From assembly GCF_047675955.1 (NCBI RefSeq), contig NC_132912.1:15660500-15724499 (forward strand): a stretch of 64,000 nt of DNA, written 5' to 3'. The notes under the pieces are model-generated. The model was given only the letters and a program-made list of their open reading frames with translations. It did not search any database and had not been told where the DNA came from. This stretch comes from Chlorocebus sabaeus (taxonomy: Eukaryota; Chordata; Mammalia; Primates; Cercopithecidae). A program made the position numbers and the translations under genes. Shown here in pieces: positions 12,201 through 25,018 of the stretch (position 1 is the stretch's first letter; each line of letters starts with the position of its first letter).

Positions 12201-15200
12201 ACTGAAGTCCAAGTCACATCAAGAAAAGACGATCTTTGCATTCTCTAGGAAAAATTAAATTGCCAAGTAAGTTAATAGCAACTTCACCAAAACATTATTT
12301 AGCGTCATAAGAGAATAATTTCCAGTGCTTTCAATTATTTATAGCCACTAATATAAACTCTCTTGATTATCTGTTTTTTAATATCTATTAATAAAAGCTC
12401 CCTTAGACTTTCTGGGGCATTTATTAAGTATAGGTTTGAGAACCTGAAAACCTGACTTTGAGAACTTTGAGCACTTTGAGAACCTGAAAGCAGTAACATT
12501 TCAACTTCTCTATGAATTTAGAATTTCAAAAATTCACAAATTGCTATGATTAGTTATTTAAGGGAGATATTACTTTAAATTGTATTTAAATCTTATATTC
12601 AATTTCCACAGATTCAAAGTTTTAGGAAGATAATTGAATTGCATTTTAGAAATTATTAGCCTCAGACAGAATTTATTAGCCTCAGACAGAATTTTACTCC
12701 AAGCCTATACATTAAAGAACAAGTGGGGGCCAGGTGTGATGCCTCACAACTGTAATCCCAGCACTTTGGGAGGCTGAGGCGGGCGGATCACCCGAGGTCA
12801 GGAGTTTGAGACCAGCCTGGCCAACATGGTGAAACCGCGTTTCTACTAAAAATACAAAAAATTAGTCAGGCGTGGTGGTACGTGCCTGTAATCCCAGCTA
12901 CTCGGGAGGCTGAGGCAGGAGAATTGCTTGAACACAGGAGGCGGACGTTGCAATGAGCCGAGATGGTGCCATTGCACTCCAGCTTGGGCAACAAGAGCAA
13001 AACTCCGTCTCAAAGAAAAAAAAAAGAAAAGAATAAGTGGGGAGTAGGGAACACCAGGTGCTTAGTATATACTATGGCTTGGTTTGCAAGAATCTGTCAA
13101 CATTTAAGACAAGTCATCTATTAGTACTATCCCAGTCACAGTATGCCACAAAAAAACAAATAACTCACAACCAACATGGTGTACATTAAACCAGTTACAT
13201 AATATATACAAACATATATAAGTAGTGTCAGATATAAACTAAACATTACATTCAAAAAGAGTTAGAGGTCTCTGCAGAATCATGTGCTCAAGGAATCTAT
13301 GACGCAAAGTACATGTTAAATGCAGTGCAGGATATGTAAAAGTGTTAATTATTTAAATGTTGTACATTTGCATTTGCGGATGTTATTTTACAATAAGCTG
13401 CTGTCCTTAAAGAATTTTAAATCATCTCAATGAAGAGCAGAGAGGAAATGAGAAAAAAAAATTCCAGGAAGGAAGTATTTTAAAGAATCTTGTGTAATAC
13501 AAGTGGCCCTATGTATTATTTTCACATAAAGGAGGCTGTTGTCTCGTAAGTCCTTTACTAATGAACCCCCTTTAGTCTTCCCTTTGAATAGAAGGCATGT
13601 TGGGTTGAAAAAGAATGCCTTTCAGAATGAGCAATGACCCAGTGCCACTGGCCGAGGTAGGGGCAGACCTGCTGTGTCCTGGCTGGTGGCGTTGGTATTC
13701 CATGAAGCCTGTGCTGCGCCATTTTTAACAGAGACACTATGTCCTGGTAGCTACCAGGAGAACATTCGTCCTTACATGAAGTTCTCTCCTAAGGACAATA
13801 TCTGACTACAAGAGGTTGTTGTCTTTTGTTTTTCTTTATACAAATGTGTCATTTTCAAGGGCTTATGCTAATTAATTTCTTTCTTTCCCAGAAAAACATG
13901 AAAGTCAAATTTGGATGTTAATCTGGATGGGATCAGCTCCTTGCTCCTTGTTAATGAAAGTTGGGCCCACAGACTGGCATCAGGTACAGGAGGTGGGAGC
14001 TTGCAGAGAGGCAGAATCTAAGGTCCAACCCCAGCCCCTGCATTTTAACAGACAGCCAGGTGATTCAGAGGAAGTTTGAAAAGCACTGCTCTAGGCTTTA
14101 AACTTCAATTAAAGAATAGGGTCCAGAATATTCCATTCTGGGAGTTCTCATGGCTCTTGGCAAATTATCACAGTTCACCACTTGCTATGGGCTGCAGCTG
14201 GAAGAGCCTCTTTTGGCAAAGACCCTTACGAAATTTGGCAATAGACCAAAAAGACTTTAAAAATAGTATTTTTATACTAATTCTCCCAGACATGACATAT
14301 CTATGATTTTGGTGTGCTGCTAATTGAGCCAAAAATAAAAGGTGCCTATTAAAATGGGTGAAATAAATGACAAGTCACCACGAGCAATAAAACTAAAAGA
14401 AATTTAAGTTTTTTAGGAGTAATACTTTAAATTAAGCTTGGTGTTTTAACTATAAAATGAAAAGGTCTGATCAATGATCATTGAAGCAACTTAAAATGAT
14501 TTCACTGTTCTTTTTTAAACAAGCCCAGTTTGTATTTTTTCTATACCATAAAAATAAAATCAGCAAAACCACTGATTAGACCAGACTCCTACCTTTATAT
14601 CCTGTGGATTGATATTAGGATTTGTTTGGCACTGCAGAGGTCCCAGAGTTTGAATATGGAAAATGTAGAGAAGAAATTCATCCCGGGCAGAGAAAGGCCA
14701 GCCCACCTCCAGGATGGTGTCACTGATGGTACTAGGTCCAATATTGTGCAGCTGTAAACAAGTGACATGTTATCTAATGACACAGCAGAAGGCAGAGAGA
14801 TGAAATCAAACTCCAGATACTCTAGACCCATTTTAAAAAGCATGTATTATTGGTTTTAACTCATCTGGACTATGACTATGGAAAATTAAGAAATTCAGAG
14901 TCAAAATGGCAAGAAGCACTCTGAAAGCATCGTGGGCTGGTGTTATAGAGAAAACTCTTCAATCTGTGAAGCTCTAAGAGTGGATTTCCTCAGTGAGGAC
15001 CATACTACCCTCGTCTGATAACTGTGATGCTGGCTTTAAATTTATGTTAATTTAATCGTAGTGCTAGACATTTTAATTTTGATTATATGCCTTCAAAACT
15101 TAGTGATTCTCTCTTTACATTGAAATCTGCCTCCGCTTTCTTGACTACTGACTGTCAATTGCAACCATATGTGATGCACTCTCTTTCACCCTCTGGAAGA

Positions 15201-17096
15201 ATGTCCATCCATTAAGAGCCAAGGCGGGTCCATGATCACTACAGTTCATTTCAAGTGCACGTTTCAAAGCTGGGCTCCTTCCGTTTCCATCAGCTAATAT
15301 CAAGGCAAGAAAGGCCACATCTCATAAAGAGATGAACGTTTTTTAACACGTGAATCCTGTACTTGGAGGACACAAAATTGTTTGCCCAAAACACCGAGTG
15401 CATTTACATTTATTACAGTTTTTTAAAAGTCAGCAGGGATTTTCTTCTGTTTTTTTCTTTTTTTCTCAGTTCTGAAAATTATAGTGATCTATAAAACAAT
15501 GGATAATTGCTTTTGCTTATTAGATGACCTATTTAATTCATCTTATCAAAGAAGTTTGGCAACTGTTGATATAGTATATTTTGAGTCATGGGATTAGCAA
15601 TGTATGGAATATTTGATGATTGCTTTTAGCACTACCAGTAACTACCCTAAACTTTTATGATCCACATTTATGCTAAGATTTGAAGCAGAACTGCCCTGAG
15701 AATGACTGAGTCTGAATATATTTTCATACTTTAAAGCTTCACCATTCTTGAGCAGAAACCAGCACACACAACTTTATTATTTGACAGCTTTTTTTCTTTT
15801 TCTTTTTTCCAGTGAGGTTCTTAATCAGAGTGGCCTTGGAGACTGTGTTATCCTTTTGCTATCAAAAGAGCTTAAGGCAAAGCTTTGATCCAGCTTTGGA
15901 CAAGACTCCTGAATCTGGGCCACAGGTTGGGAGGATGACGGAGGGTTTCATGCTGATGCTGCCAGGAGTTGAAGTGTCTTCCCCACGTTTGTAAACAGTT
16001 CATCACTTTTGAAAAGGCTTTATTGTTAATCTTAGAGGATGTTATTCATGTCCCTTGTAGCTTGAGATGAAAGTCATAGTCAGAATTACTAGATTAGAGG
16101 CATGAGTTACATAGGAAAGGAACAGAAGGCATTAGTCGAGAAGGAACCTCAAACGGAATGCCTTAGAACATGGTTTTACCAAAATTCCATGCCTGGTTCC
16201 TTGAAAACAAATTGGAATAACTACTCTTTACTGCGAGCATTGACTTTATTTTTAAAAAACAAAAAAACAAAAAAACAGAGCAATACCAAACAAAAACCTG
16301 AACAACTACTAAAGTAACCCTTTGCTATATGTTGGTTTCTTTTTAGAAAATTATTTATGTTATTTTTTATTATTATTTTTAGAGATTGGGCCTTGCTATG
16401 TTGGCCAGGCTGGTCTTGAGCTTCTGGCCTCAAGTGCTTCTCCTACCTCAGCCTCCCAAAGTGCTGGGATTACAGGCTGGAACCACTGTGCCCAGCCATC
16501 TGTGTTGGCTTCTAACTGAAAAAAAGTTTAAAAGTTTCAGGTGATGGGTCAGTAGATCTCTCCCTGTTCACAACTTAGTGCCTGAAATGGGAAAAGAACA
16601 TCAGCTCCTTTTTATGCAACACTGGTTCACTTCTGGAAAATATTTTACTAATCAATGAACTATTTAAAATCTCAGAATATATTCATTTCCAATTTGGGTT
16701 CTTTGGATGAAAAGTAAAATTATTTTTATCTATGTACCATATTCCCATCTCATATATTATATATGCTTTTATTTTATTTTATTTTATTTTATTTTAGAGA
16801 CATAGTCTCACTCTGTCGCCAGGCTAGAGTGCAGTGGCACGATCTCGGCTGACTGCAACCTCTGCCTCCCAGGGTCAAGCGATTCTCCTCCCTCAGCCTC
16901 TCGAGTAGCTGGGACTACAGGCTTACGCCACCATGCCCAGTTAATTTTTGTATTTTTAGTAGAGATAGGGTTTCACCATGTTGGCCAGGATGGTCTTGAT
17001 CTCTTGACCTCATGATCCACCTACCTTGGCCTCCCAAAGTGCTGGGATTACAGGCATGAGCCACCACACCCAGCCGCTTTTATATCTATGTATCTC

Positions 17097-17137
<41 letters not shown>

Positions 17138-20100
17138 TTATATATGAGCACAATAGTGAATAGTTCTTAATATTTTCTGTCTGGTACCTTCTAGTTGGTG
17201 ACCTTCAGTTTAAAAGATGGGTGGGTTTTAAGGATATCTGAGATACAGGAAAAAATGAAGTAATGTCTAGGAAGCTAGCCATTTTTATGTCTAGGTTGTC
17301 CAAATATTTTTAAAAACGGAAATAATTAAAACCAACAATGACAACAACAATAACAAGATAAAGTGTTTTCACCATGTAATGGCTCTCATACTAAGGAACA
17401 AGTGATTATATCCAGGATTAATCAACAGAACACCCCACTACACCCCACTGCAATATGATAGCATCACAGCATAAAGCTAGGCAGTATATACAGCTCAGAA
17501 CTTGGATTGATGTCTTTTAAAATGCTATCTACTGTAGTCCTAGCATTGTGAGGGGCTCAGGTGGGTGGATCGCTTGAGCTCAGGGGTTCAAGACTAGCCT
17601 GGGCAACATGGCGAAACCCTGTCTCTAGAAAAAAATACAAAAATTAGCCAGGTGTGGTGGTGTCCACCTGTAGTCCCAGCTACTCAGAAAGCTGAGATGG
17701 GAGGATTGCTTGAGCCCAGAAGGTCGAGGCTGCAGTGAGCTGTGACTGAACCACTGTACTCGAACCTGGGAGACACAGCAAGACCCTGTCTCAAAATAAT
17801 AATAATAATAATAATCATGCTACATAGAATTTATTTGCACAGGGCTTAAGAATAAAGCCCTAACACAACTTTAACATAGACAATGGCTACCTCGTAAATA
17901 TGTTCCACCAATGGTCCAACCTCCTCCTCTTTGTGGGGCTCCTCTTCTGGTTCCCAGTTATGAATGGGTAGAACAATCTGCGGAGGGTGTGACACTCTGC
18001 AACATGAAATGTCCTGTTAATTGTTGGCAGTGGCCAAGGTAAAGAATGTTTTACTAGTGGACAGTACACTAACAGAAGCAGAAGAAAGTGGCTTTCAATT
18101 TATTTGAGTAGATATTCCCTACAGGGAAAAATACTGAAAGTGACATCCAGTAGAATGACTACAGCCACGGTGAAGGATCTGAAACTGCTACTGTAGGCTC
18201 TTCAGCCCAGAGGGCAACTATTTTATAGCATCTCATCTCGTGGGCACTAAAGAAGAGAGTGGAGAGTGTTCCTGAGTTGAGATGAATAACCAAACCTATA
18301 TATCCATCTATTTCACATGTGAGAACGTGTGTGTGTGTGCTGGGGCGGGTGGATGGGGGGGGCGGTTATTTAATCCCTGCTTTAAGCCGTATCAAGAAAT
18401 GGGACTCTTTTTTGCAGATTAAAAAAGTCTAGGATGCTGTGTGTTGTGTTAAATGTCCAGTTATGAAGAAATATAGTTTCTGGTTGAAGTCATCAGAGTG
18501 GAAAAGTGGTCATTGTACTTTCCTCCTTCCTATAGTTCTTTGGCTTCCCGGGAAAGCTAGGCCCAGAGCCAGAACAAAATAAAGTGTGATTGAGTTATAG
18601 AGTGGTCTTATAGATATCTCAAGTGTGAGAGAGAGACAGAGAGTTAAATGGTGTAATCAAGGAAGTAGGATATTAACTTGACATATGATTATTTTTTTTC
18701 CTGCAACTTACACCTAGAAAATGAGCGTTGGATAAATGACATACAATACATGGCATTATTTCATATAAAAAGCTGATTACAAACTAAGTTGTTATTTTTA
18801 CAAAATCTTAAGAAAGGTAGTCCTCAAAACAAACCAATGTCTTCTAGCAGTTTTTAGGTAAAATATGTCTTTAAAAGAATTCCTAGACTTTCAACTAAAA
18901 GTAACCTCAACAGAAAACATCTCTTTTGGCAATCAGATGTCATAGTGCCCTTTTGAAGGTATCCAATAATTAACATGGCCTCTGGCAACTTCAAATGTTA
19001 GCAAAATTTATTGGGTTATATTCTGACCCTAGGGCAAGTAATTTAATTTCTGTATATCTCTCTTTCTTCATCTGGAAAATTATGATAAACTCTTTGGTTT
19101 GTGTACCACAAATGATTGGAAAACATCTCAAATGCTTTTGGTCAAAGTTAATTTGACTGCATTGTTTTCTAGGAATGACTACATTTTAAAAACAGACAAC
19201 CCACAGAAATGTTGCTAAATTGCATAGCTCTTTGCATATGTCCTTACTGTGCAATGTTAAATAAGAAGAACAGGGCACAACTTTGCTGGACTGATACCAC
19301 GAACATTTCTACCTTTATATTGGTTTGTCATTATGCTATGTTCCCTTTTCTTACTCGGTTTGATTAAATCATGACAGACTCCTTTCATCAGAGAGAAGCC
19401 CAGAGAGCCTGGGTTTCTATTCCTGTCTTGACAATCTCACCACCCAAAGCTGGAGTTTGCTTTCAGCTTGGCAACAGAGAGTTGAGTTTGTGTTCACAAT
19501 CCATTGTCCATTGTGAGGTTCTAGGAAAACTTTTATTTATTTATTTATTTATTTTGCATAGAGAACAAACACAGCACAGAAGCTGAACACATTTTCTCTG
19601 AAAACTTTTGTTTTTATGGTTATCAATCCACAGGACTGGTCATAAATTCCCTAGGTTCATAGAATTATATGTATTTGAATCTTGACCAGTACTATGGAGA
19701 TGATATTGTCAAAACCCTTCATTTTATACATGAAAGGAAGACTGTTGTACAGGAAAGTAGAGGGTTAGTTGCAGATGAGATCTAGAACTCGGATCTTAAG
19801 TACCAGCTACTCTATTTCTAATATAAAATGCACCATCGGGGCTCCTAGGCTGCTGTGGTATTTAGTGAAGATGACTTAAACTTCCTGGCATAGTTCTGTA
19901 ACAAAAAATCAAATAGAAGTCTATGAAGAAACACATAATCTATCAAAACATCATATCAAAATCATTTAAAAAGCATGGGTCACAAAACTCAGTTATTTAC
20001 CCACTGAAGACTACTTCAAATCCAGGGAAACCATGGTAAAGAATGGTTCTCTAAAGATCTCAACTAAATCAGTGTTCATGGTTTTCAAAGTGAATTTTTT

Positions 20101-23100
20101 AGAAAGAAGGAAGAAAGCAAGCAACACAGAATATATTGAAGTAATTTGCCTAGGATGAACAGCCAGTGTGGTAATCTTACAACCCTCACTGCATACCCTT
20201 CCATCCTAAGATGGAAGCTAGAACATGATCCCAGTGAGACCCTCAGATAGGAAGAAGACTGGGGTACTGTTAATGGGAACAACAAACATGAGAAATGCAT
20301 TTTGGGAGAAGCGAGGAATTAGTTTTTTTTAAATTAAATGTTATTTTGAGATAATTGTAGATTCATATGTAGTTGTAAGAAATAATATGGAGAGATTCCA
20401 TGTATTATTTAGCAGTTTCCCCAATTGTAACAGCTTGCAAAACCAAAATGTGATATTGTATGTAATATCACAACCAGAATATTGTCATTGACATAGTCAA
20501 GAACACTTCTATCACCACAAAGACCCTCTTTTACAGGAACATCCACTTCCCTCTGTCCCTATCTCCTCCATATCTCTTGGCAACCACTAATCTGTTCCTC
20601 GTTTATATAATTCTGTCATTTCAAGAATGTTATATAATTGGAATCATACAGGATGCAATCTTTTGGGATTGGCTTTTTTGACTCTGCATACTTCCCTAAA
20701 GGTCCTTCTGTTGATTGTTCATTCCTGTTTATTGTTGAGTGATATTCTATGGGATGGATGTACCATGATTTGTTTAACTATCAACCCGTGAAAGGACATT
20801 TGGGCTGTTTGCAGTTTCTGGCCATTATTAACAAAGCTGCTATAAAGATTTATTTATGGATTCTTTTTTTTTTTTTTTAGGTTTGCAGCCTGAGCATCAT
20901 CTTTCTTAATCTCTTTTTCCTTATGATGCCTTTTTTTTTTTTAATTATACTTTAAGTTCTAGGGTACATGTGCACAATGTGCAGGTTTGTTACATATGTA
21001 TACTTGTGCCATGTTGGTGTGCTGCACCCATCAACTTGTCAGCACCCATTAACTCATCATTTACATCAGGTATAACTCCCAATGCCACCCCTCCCCCCTC
21101 CCTATTTATGGATTCTTGTGTGAACTTAAGTTTTCATTTCTCTGAAATAAAGGAATTAGGTTTTCAGTAAGTTGAAGTATATACGCAGTCAGGAAATTCA
21201 AATCTGAGGATTTGGTAGTGTGTTGTGAATCCTGTTTCAAATCCTTGTTTTCAAACCCTATCATTCCCAAATAGCAAAGACTACCACGTATTGTATGGAA
21301 CAGTCTTGACCCTACCTGCTGTGGACGGTATCATATGCAAACCTCAGTTGTTCATATTTGTGGTCTCTCTTAGTGCATACCCATTCAATCTTGATTATTT
21401 TACAAAATCTGCAATCTTACTACTCTTCATGAACTCAGTGTATGTGGTGCTGTCTCTTGTGGCCAAGTTTACTTCTCATAGACATGTGCTAAACTGATCC
21501 TTTGTACCACGAAATGCATACAGATCTGCTTAAAGATGATGTTATCTAGCTTTGAAAGAAATGGAAAAATTCTCAGTATTTTTTTCCCACTCAAATAAAT
21601 AAATCCATTTTTGTTATTTTTTAATTATAAAAAAAGTAGATTAAAAAATGCTTAAAATAAAGCATGATAAATTACATCAGAATAAACACCACGGACCAAA
21701 AAAAAAGAAATTTCCGGGAGAGAACATGGAAGATTTTCAAACAGTAGCTGTTTGTTCTTTGATGTATTAAACATTGAAACCAATGTTTTGCTGCATATTT
21801 GCAGGAAAGAGTTTCACTATGTAAATGGCTAAAAAGGATTTTAACACAGTCTTAGTGAATAAACTGTGGCCAATTGTTGGACATTAATCTAGCTATTAAA
21901 GTAACCACATTCATATGAGAAACCCAACTTTAATGATCTGTTTTGATTATTGGCAAAAGTGAATAGAAATTTCCTTCTTTTTTTTACTGTAAGTAATGAC
22001 AGTAATATTGAAAATATTAATCTCATAAAAATGGATATTGAGAATAAAGATAGTTATATTCAGCCATTAGTTGTCTTGGATTTAGTTATGTCCTAACAAA
22101 TAGAAATATTTCCCAATTTTAAAATTTATTTTGGAATTAAGAAACAGTTTCAACTTATTTTTGGCTAGAAAAACTAAGAAACACTAAGCTTAAAGAAGGA
22201 GACAAAAGTTCATATACATTAATTATAAGCTTTGAAAAGATATAAAAATAAGATAGTAAAAAATAATGCTTGTGTTTTTTTCTCTGATTTTTAAAAATAG
22301 CAATTTTCTCATCGAGAGAGATAAGAGAATGAAATTAGAAGTCAACAAAAATAAAACATCTAGATTAGCTCCAAATATCTGTAAATCAAACAAGTCACTT
22401 CCAGTGAGTCAACTCATGACTAAGGAAGGAGTCACAAAGAAAACTAGAAAATATTTTAAGCTGAGTTATAACAAAAAACCCAACATATCAACATTTTGGT
22501 ATGCTGCTAAATTTATACCTCTAAATGCTTATATACAAAAAAAAGTCTCCAGTCAAACATAAAATTTCTGCATAGAAGAACTAGAAATGGGGGAGAAAGT
22601 CAAATCCAAAGAAAGCATGAGAAAGGATAACAAGAAAAACTGAAACCAATAAAATAGAAAAAAAGAAAAGAAAAAATAAAGAAAACAAAGAAAAATTAAT
22701 AAAACAAAAAATGGATTCTTTGAAAAGATCACTAAACTCTAGCCAGACTGATCAGAAAATGTTAAAAAAAAGAAAGAAAAAAGGAGAAGATATAAACCAC
22801 CCATTTCAATAATGATGGAGAAGAGATCACTAGAAATCCTACAGCTATTAAAAGGACATTAATATTATGAACAACATTATGCCAATACATGTAACAACTT
22901 AGATGAAATAGACAAATTCCTTTAATGAGAAACTACCACAGCCCATTCAAATAGAAACATATATTATAAATAACCTTACGTCTAAGAATGAAGTTGACTT
23001 GTTCAAAACCTTCCTACAAAAAAATCCCCACAAAACCCTCCAGACTCAGAAGTCTTCATTGAATTTTACCAAATATTTGAGGAATAAATAATACCAACTC

Positions 23101-24975
23101 TACATGAATTACTCCAGAAAATAAAGCAGATGAAGGAATACTTACAAATCATTTTATGGAGCTAGCATTCACCTGATACCCAAATTAGAAAAAGATATCG
23201 TGAGAAAGGAAAACTACAGATCAGTACTTCTTACGAACATAGATGTAAAAGTCACTAATAAAATTTTAGCATGTCTAATCCCAGAATATCTAAAAAGGAT
23301 AATCATCAAGACTAAATGTGTTTCTTCTCCAGAATGCAAGTTTGGTTTAAAATTCAAAACCAAAAATTAATCAGTTCACCTCTTCAATGGATAAAAAAGG
23401 AAAACAATTTAACCATCTTCATATACACAGAAAAAGCATTTGAAAAAACTGAACATACATTCATGTTAAAAATTCTCAAGAAAAGTAGAAATAAGAGAGA
23501 ACATCCTCAACTTGGTCAGGGGTGTCTACAAAATCCCTGCAGCTGGTATCAAACTTGATAGTAAAAGGCTGAATGGTGTTCTTGTAAAATTGAACAAGGC
23601 AAGGATATCTCTTTTTACCGCTTCTATTGATCATGTACTGGTTTTCCTAGTCTATGCTATAAGGGAAGAAAAAAAATGAAAGGCATAACTATGTAACAAA
23701 TAATTTAACCTTGTCCAAGAAGAGGTCTGGCCTTGGCCCTCAGCTTCTGGGGGTAATGCCTAAGCTCTTGGAATTGTATGCCTGATAGGAATAGCTTTGC
23801 TTGCCTGGGGCCTTGAATCACAGTGGATATCCTAACCATGTGATTTAGAGTGGGGGTTGTTCATACCAGAAAGACCAACAATGTGATATAGAGTGGAAGC
23901 TTTCGTCACATCATATCAATCAACTTGGAGACTGAGATCAGTTATATGGGCAGATGATCAATCAATCATGCCTATGTCGTAGAACCCCAGTAAAAACTCT
24001 GACCACTGAGGCTTGGGTGAGCTTCCCTGGTAGGTGATACTCCATGCATATTGTCACATGTCAATAGCAGAAAAGTAACATCCCTTAACTCCACAGGGGA
24101 GAACAATGGAAGCCCTGTGTTTGGTCCTTTTCCAGATTCCACAGTATGTATTTCTTCCCTTGACTGATTTTAATGTCTCTTCTCTCTGTAATAATCTCTG
24201 TAAGTATAATAGCTTCCAATGAGTTCTGTGTACTTCTACTGAATTTTTGACACTGAGGGTGGTTTTGGGAATCACCTGAATTTGCAGTTGGTGTGAAAAA
24301 TGCAGGTGATCCTGTGTGGGGACTGTCCCCTCTAACTTTATAATTGGATAAACTTTTGAGTATGCAGATGGGAAAATAAGAAAAAAGTTTTTATTCACAG
24401 ACAACATAATTTTATAGAAGATACTAGGAAATATGCAAACAAAAAGCTACTAGAATTTACAAATGAATTTGTCAAAATCTCAGGATACATTCCTGTATTT
24501 CAAGCCTTATTATTATATAGATTAGAAAGATAGATGTACATACATATATACATACATCAATAGAAGAGAATAGCAAATCCAGAAATAGACTCTCACATAT
24601 AATGATGGATTTTCAACAAAGGTGCCAAAGTAGTTCAGTGGGGGTAAAAATGGTCTTTTCAACAAATGGCATTAGATATTCAAGTGTAAAAGTGCGCCAG
24701 GTACAGTGGCTCATGCCTGTAATCCTAGCACTTTGGGAGGCTGAGGCAGGAAGATTGCTTGAGGCCAGGAATTCAAGACCAGCTTGGGCAATATAGTGGG
24801 AGCTCATCTCCACAAAACTTTTAAACATTAACTTGGCATGGTGGTGCATGCCTGTAGTCCCAGCTGCTTGGAAGGCTGCAGTGGGAGGATCACTTGAACC
24901 CAGGAGTTGGAGGCTGCAGTGAGCTTTGATTGCGCCACCGCACTCCAGCCTGGGAGATAGAATGAGACCTTGTCT

Positions 24976-25018
<43 letters not shown>

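Larger units (their letters stand above)
637..14592 (-). other. ITGA8: ITGA8 intron, about 14 kb
   Basis: This is the longest intron in the window. It carries an L1 3' end, MaLR LTRs, about eight Alus and a hAT relic, listed separately. Stretches where I recognise nothing are 637-2097, 2740-3330, 3617-4180, 4521-5237, 5645-5935, 6303-7922, 8300-8899, 9546-10267, 10581-11945, 12066-12727, 13031-13960 and 14093-14592. An unexplained 187-codon plus-strand ORF lies at 1060-1623. Confidence 0.85.
14752..17890 (-). other. ITGA8: ITGA8 intron, about 3.1 kb
   Basis: It holds a half-Alu, one full Alu with flanking duplications, a TATC microsatellite and a 5'-truncated Alu near the upstream exon. The stretch 14752-16360 shows nothing recognisable. 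Confidence 0.85.

Noticed and set aside
17096..17139. Regular short repeat considered as a CRISPR-like array
   Set aside because: It is a tetranucleotide microsatellite in a vertebrate intron without spacers.
22266..23558. Open frames resembling reverse-transcriptase segments
   Set aside because: They belong to a decayed LINE-1 ORF2 broken by many stops. This is not a functional gene.
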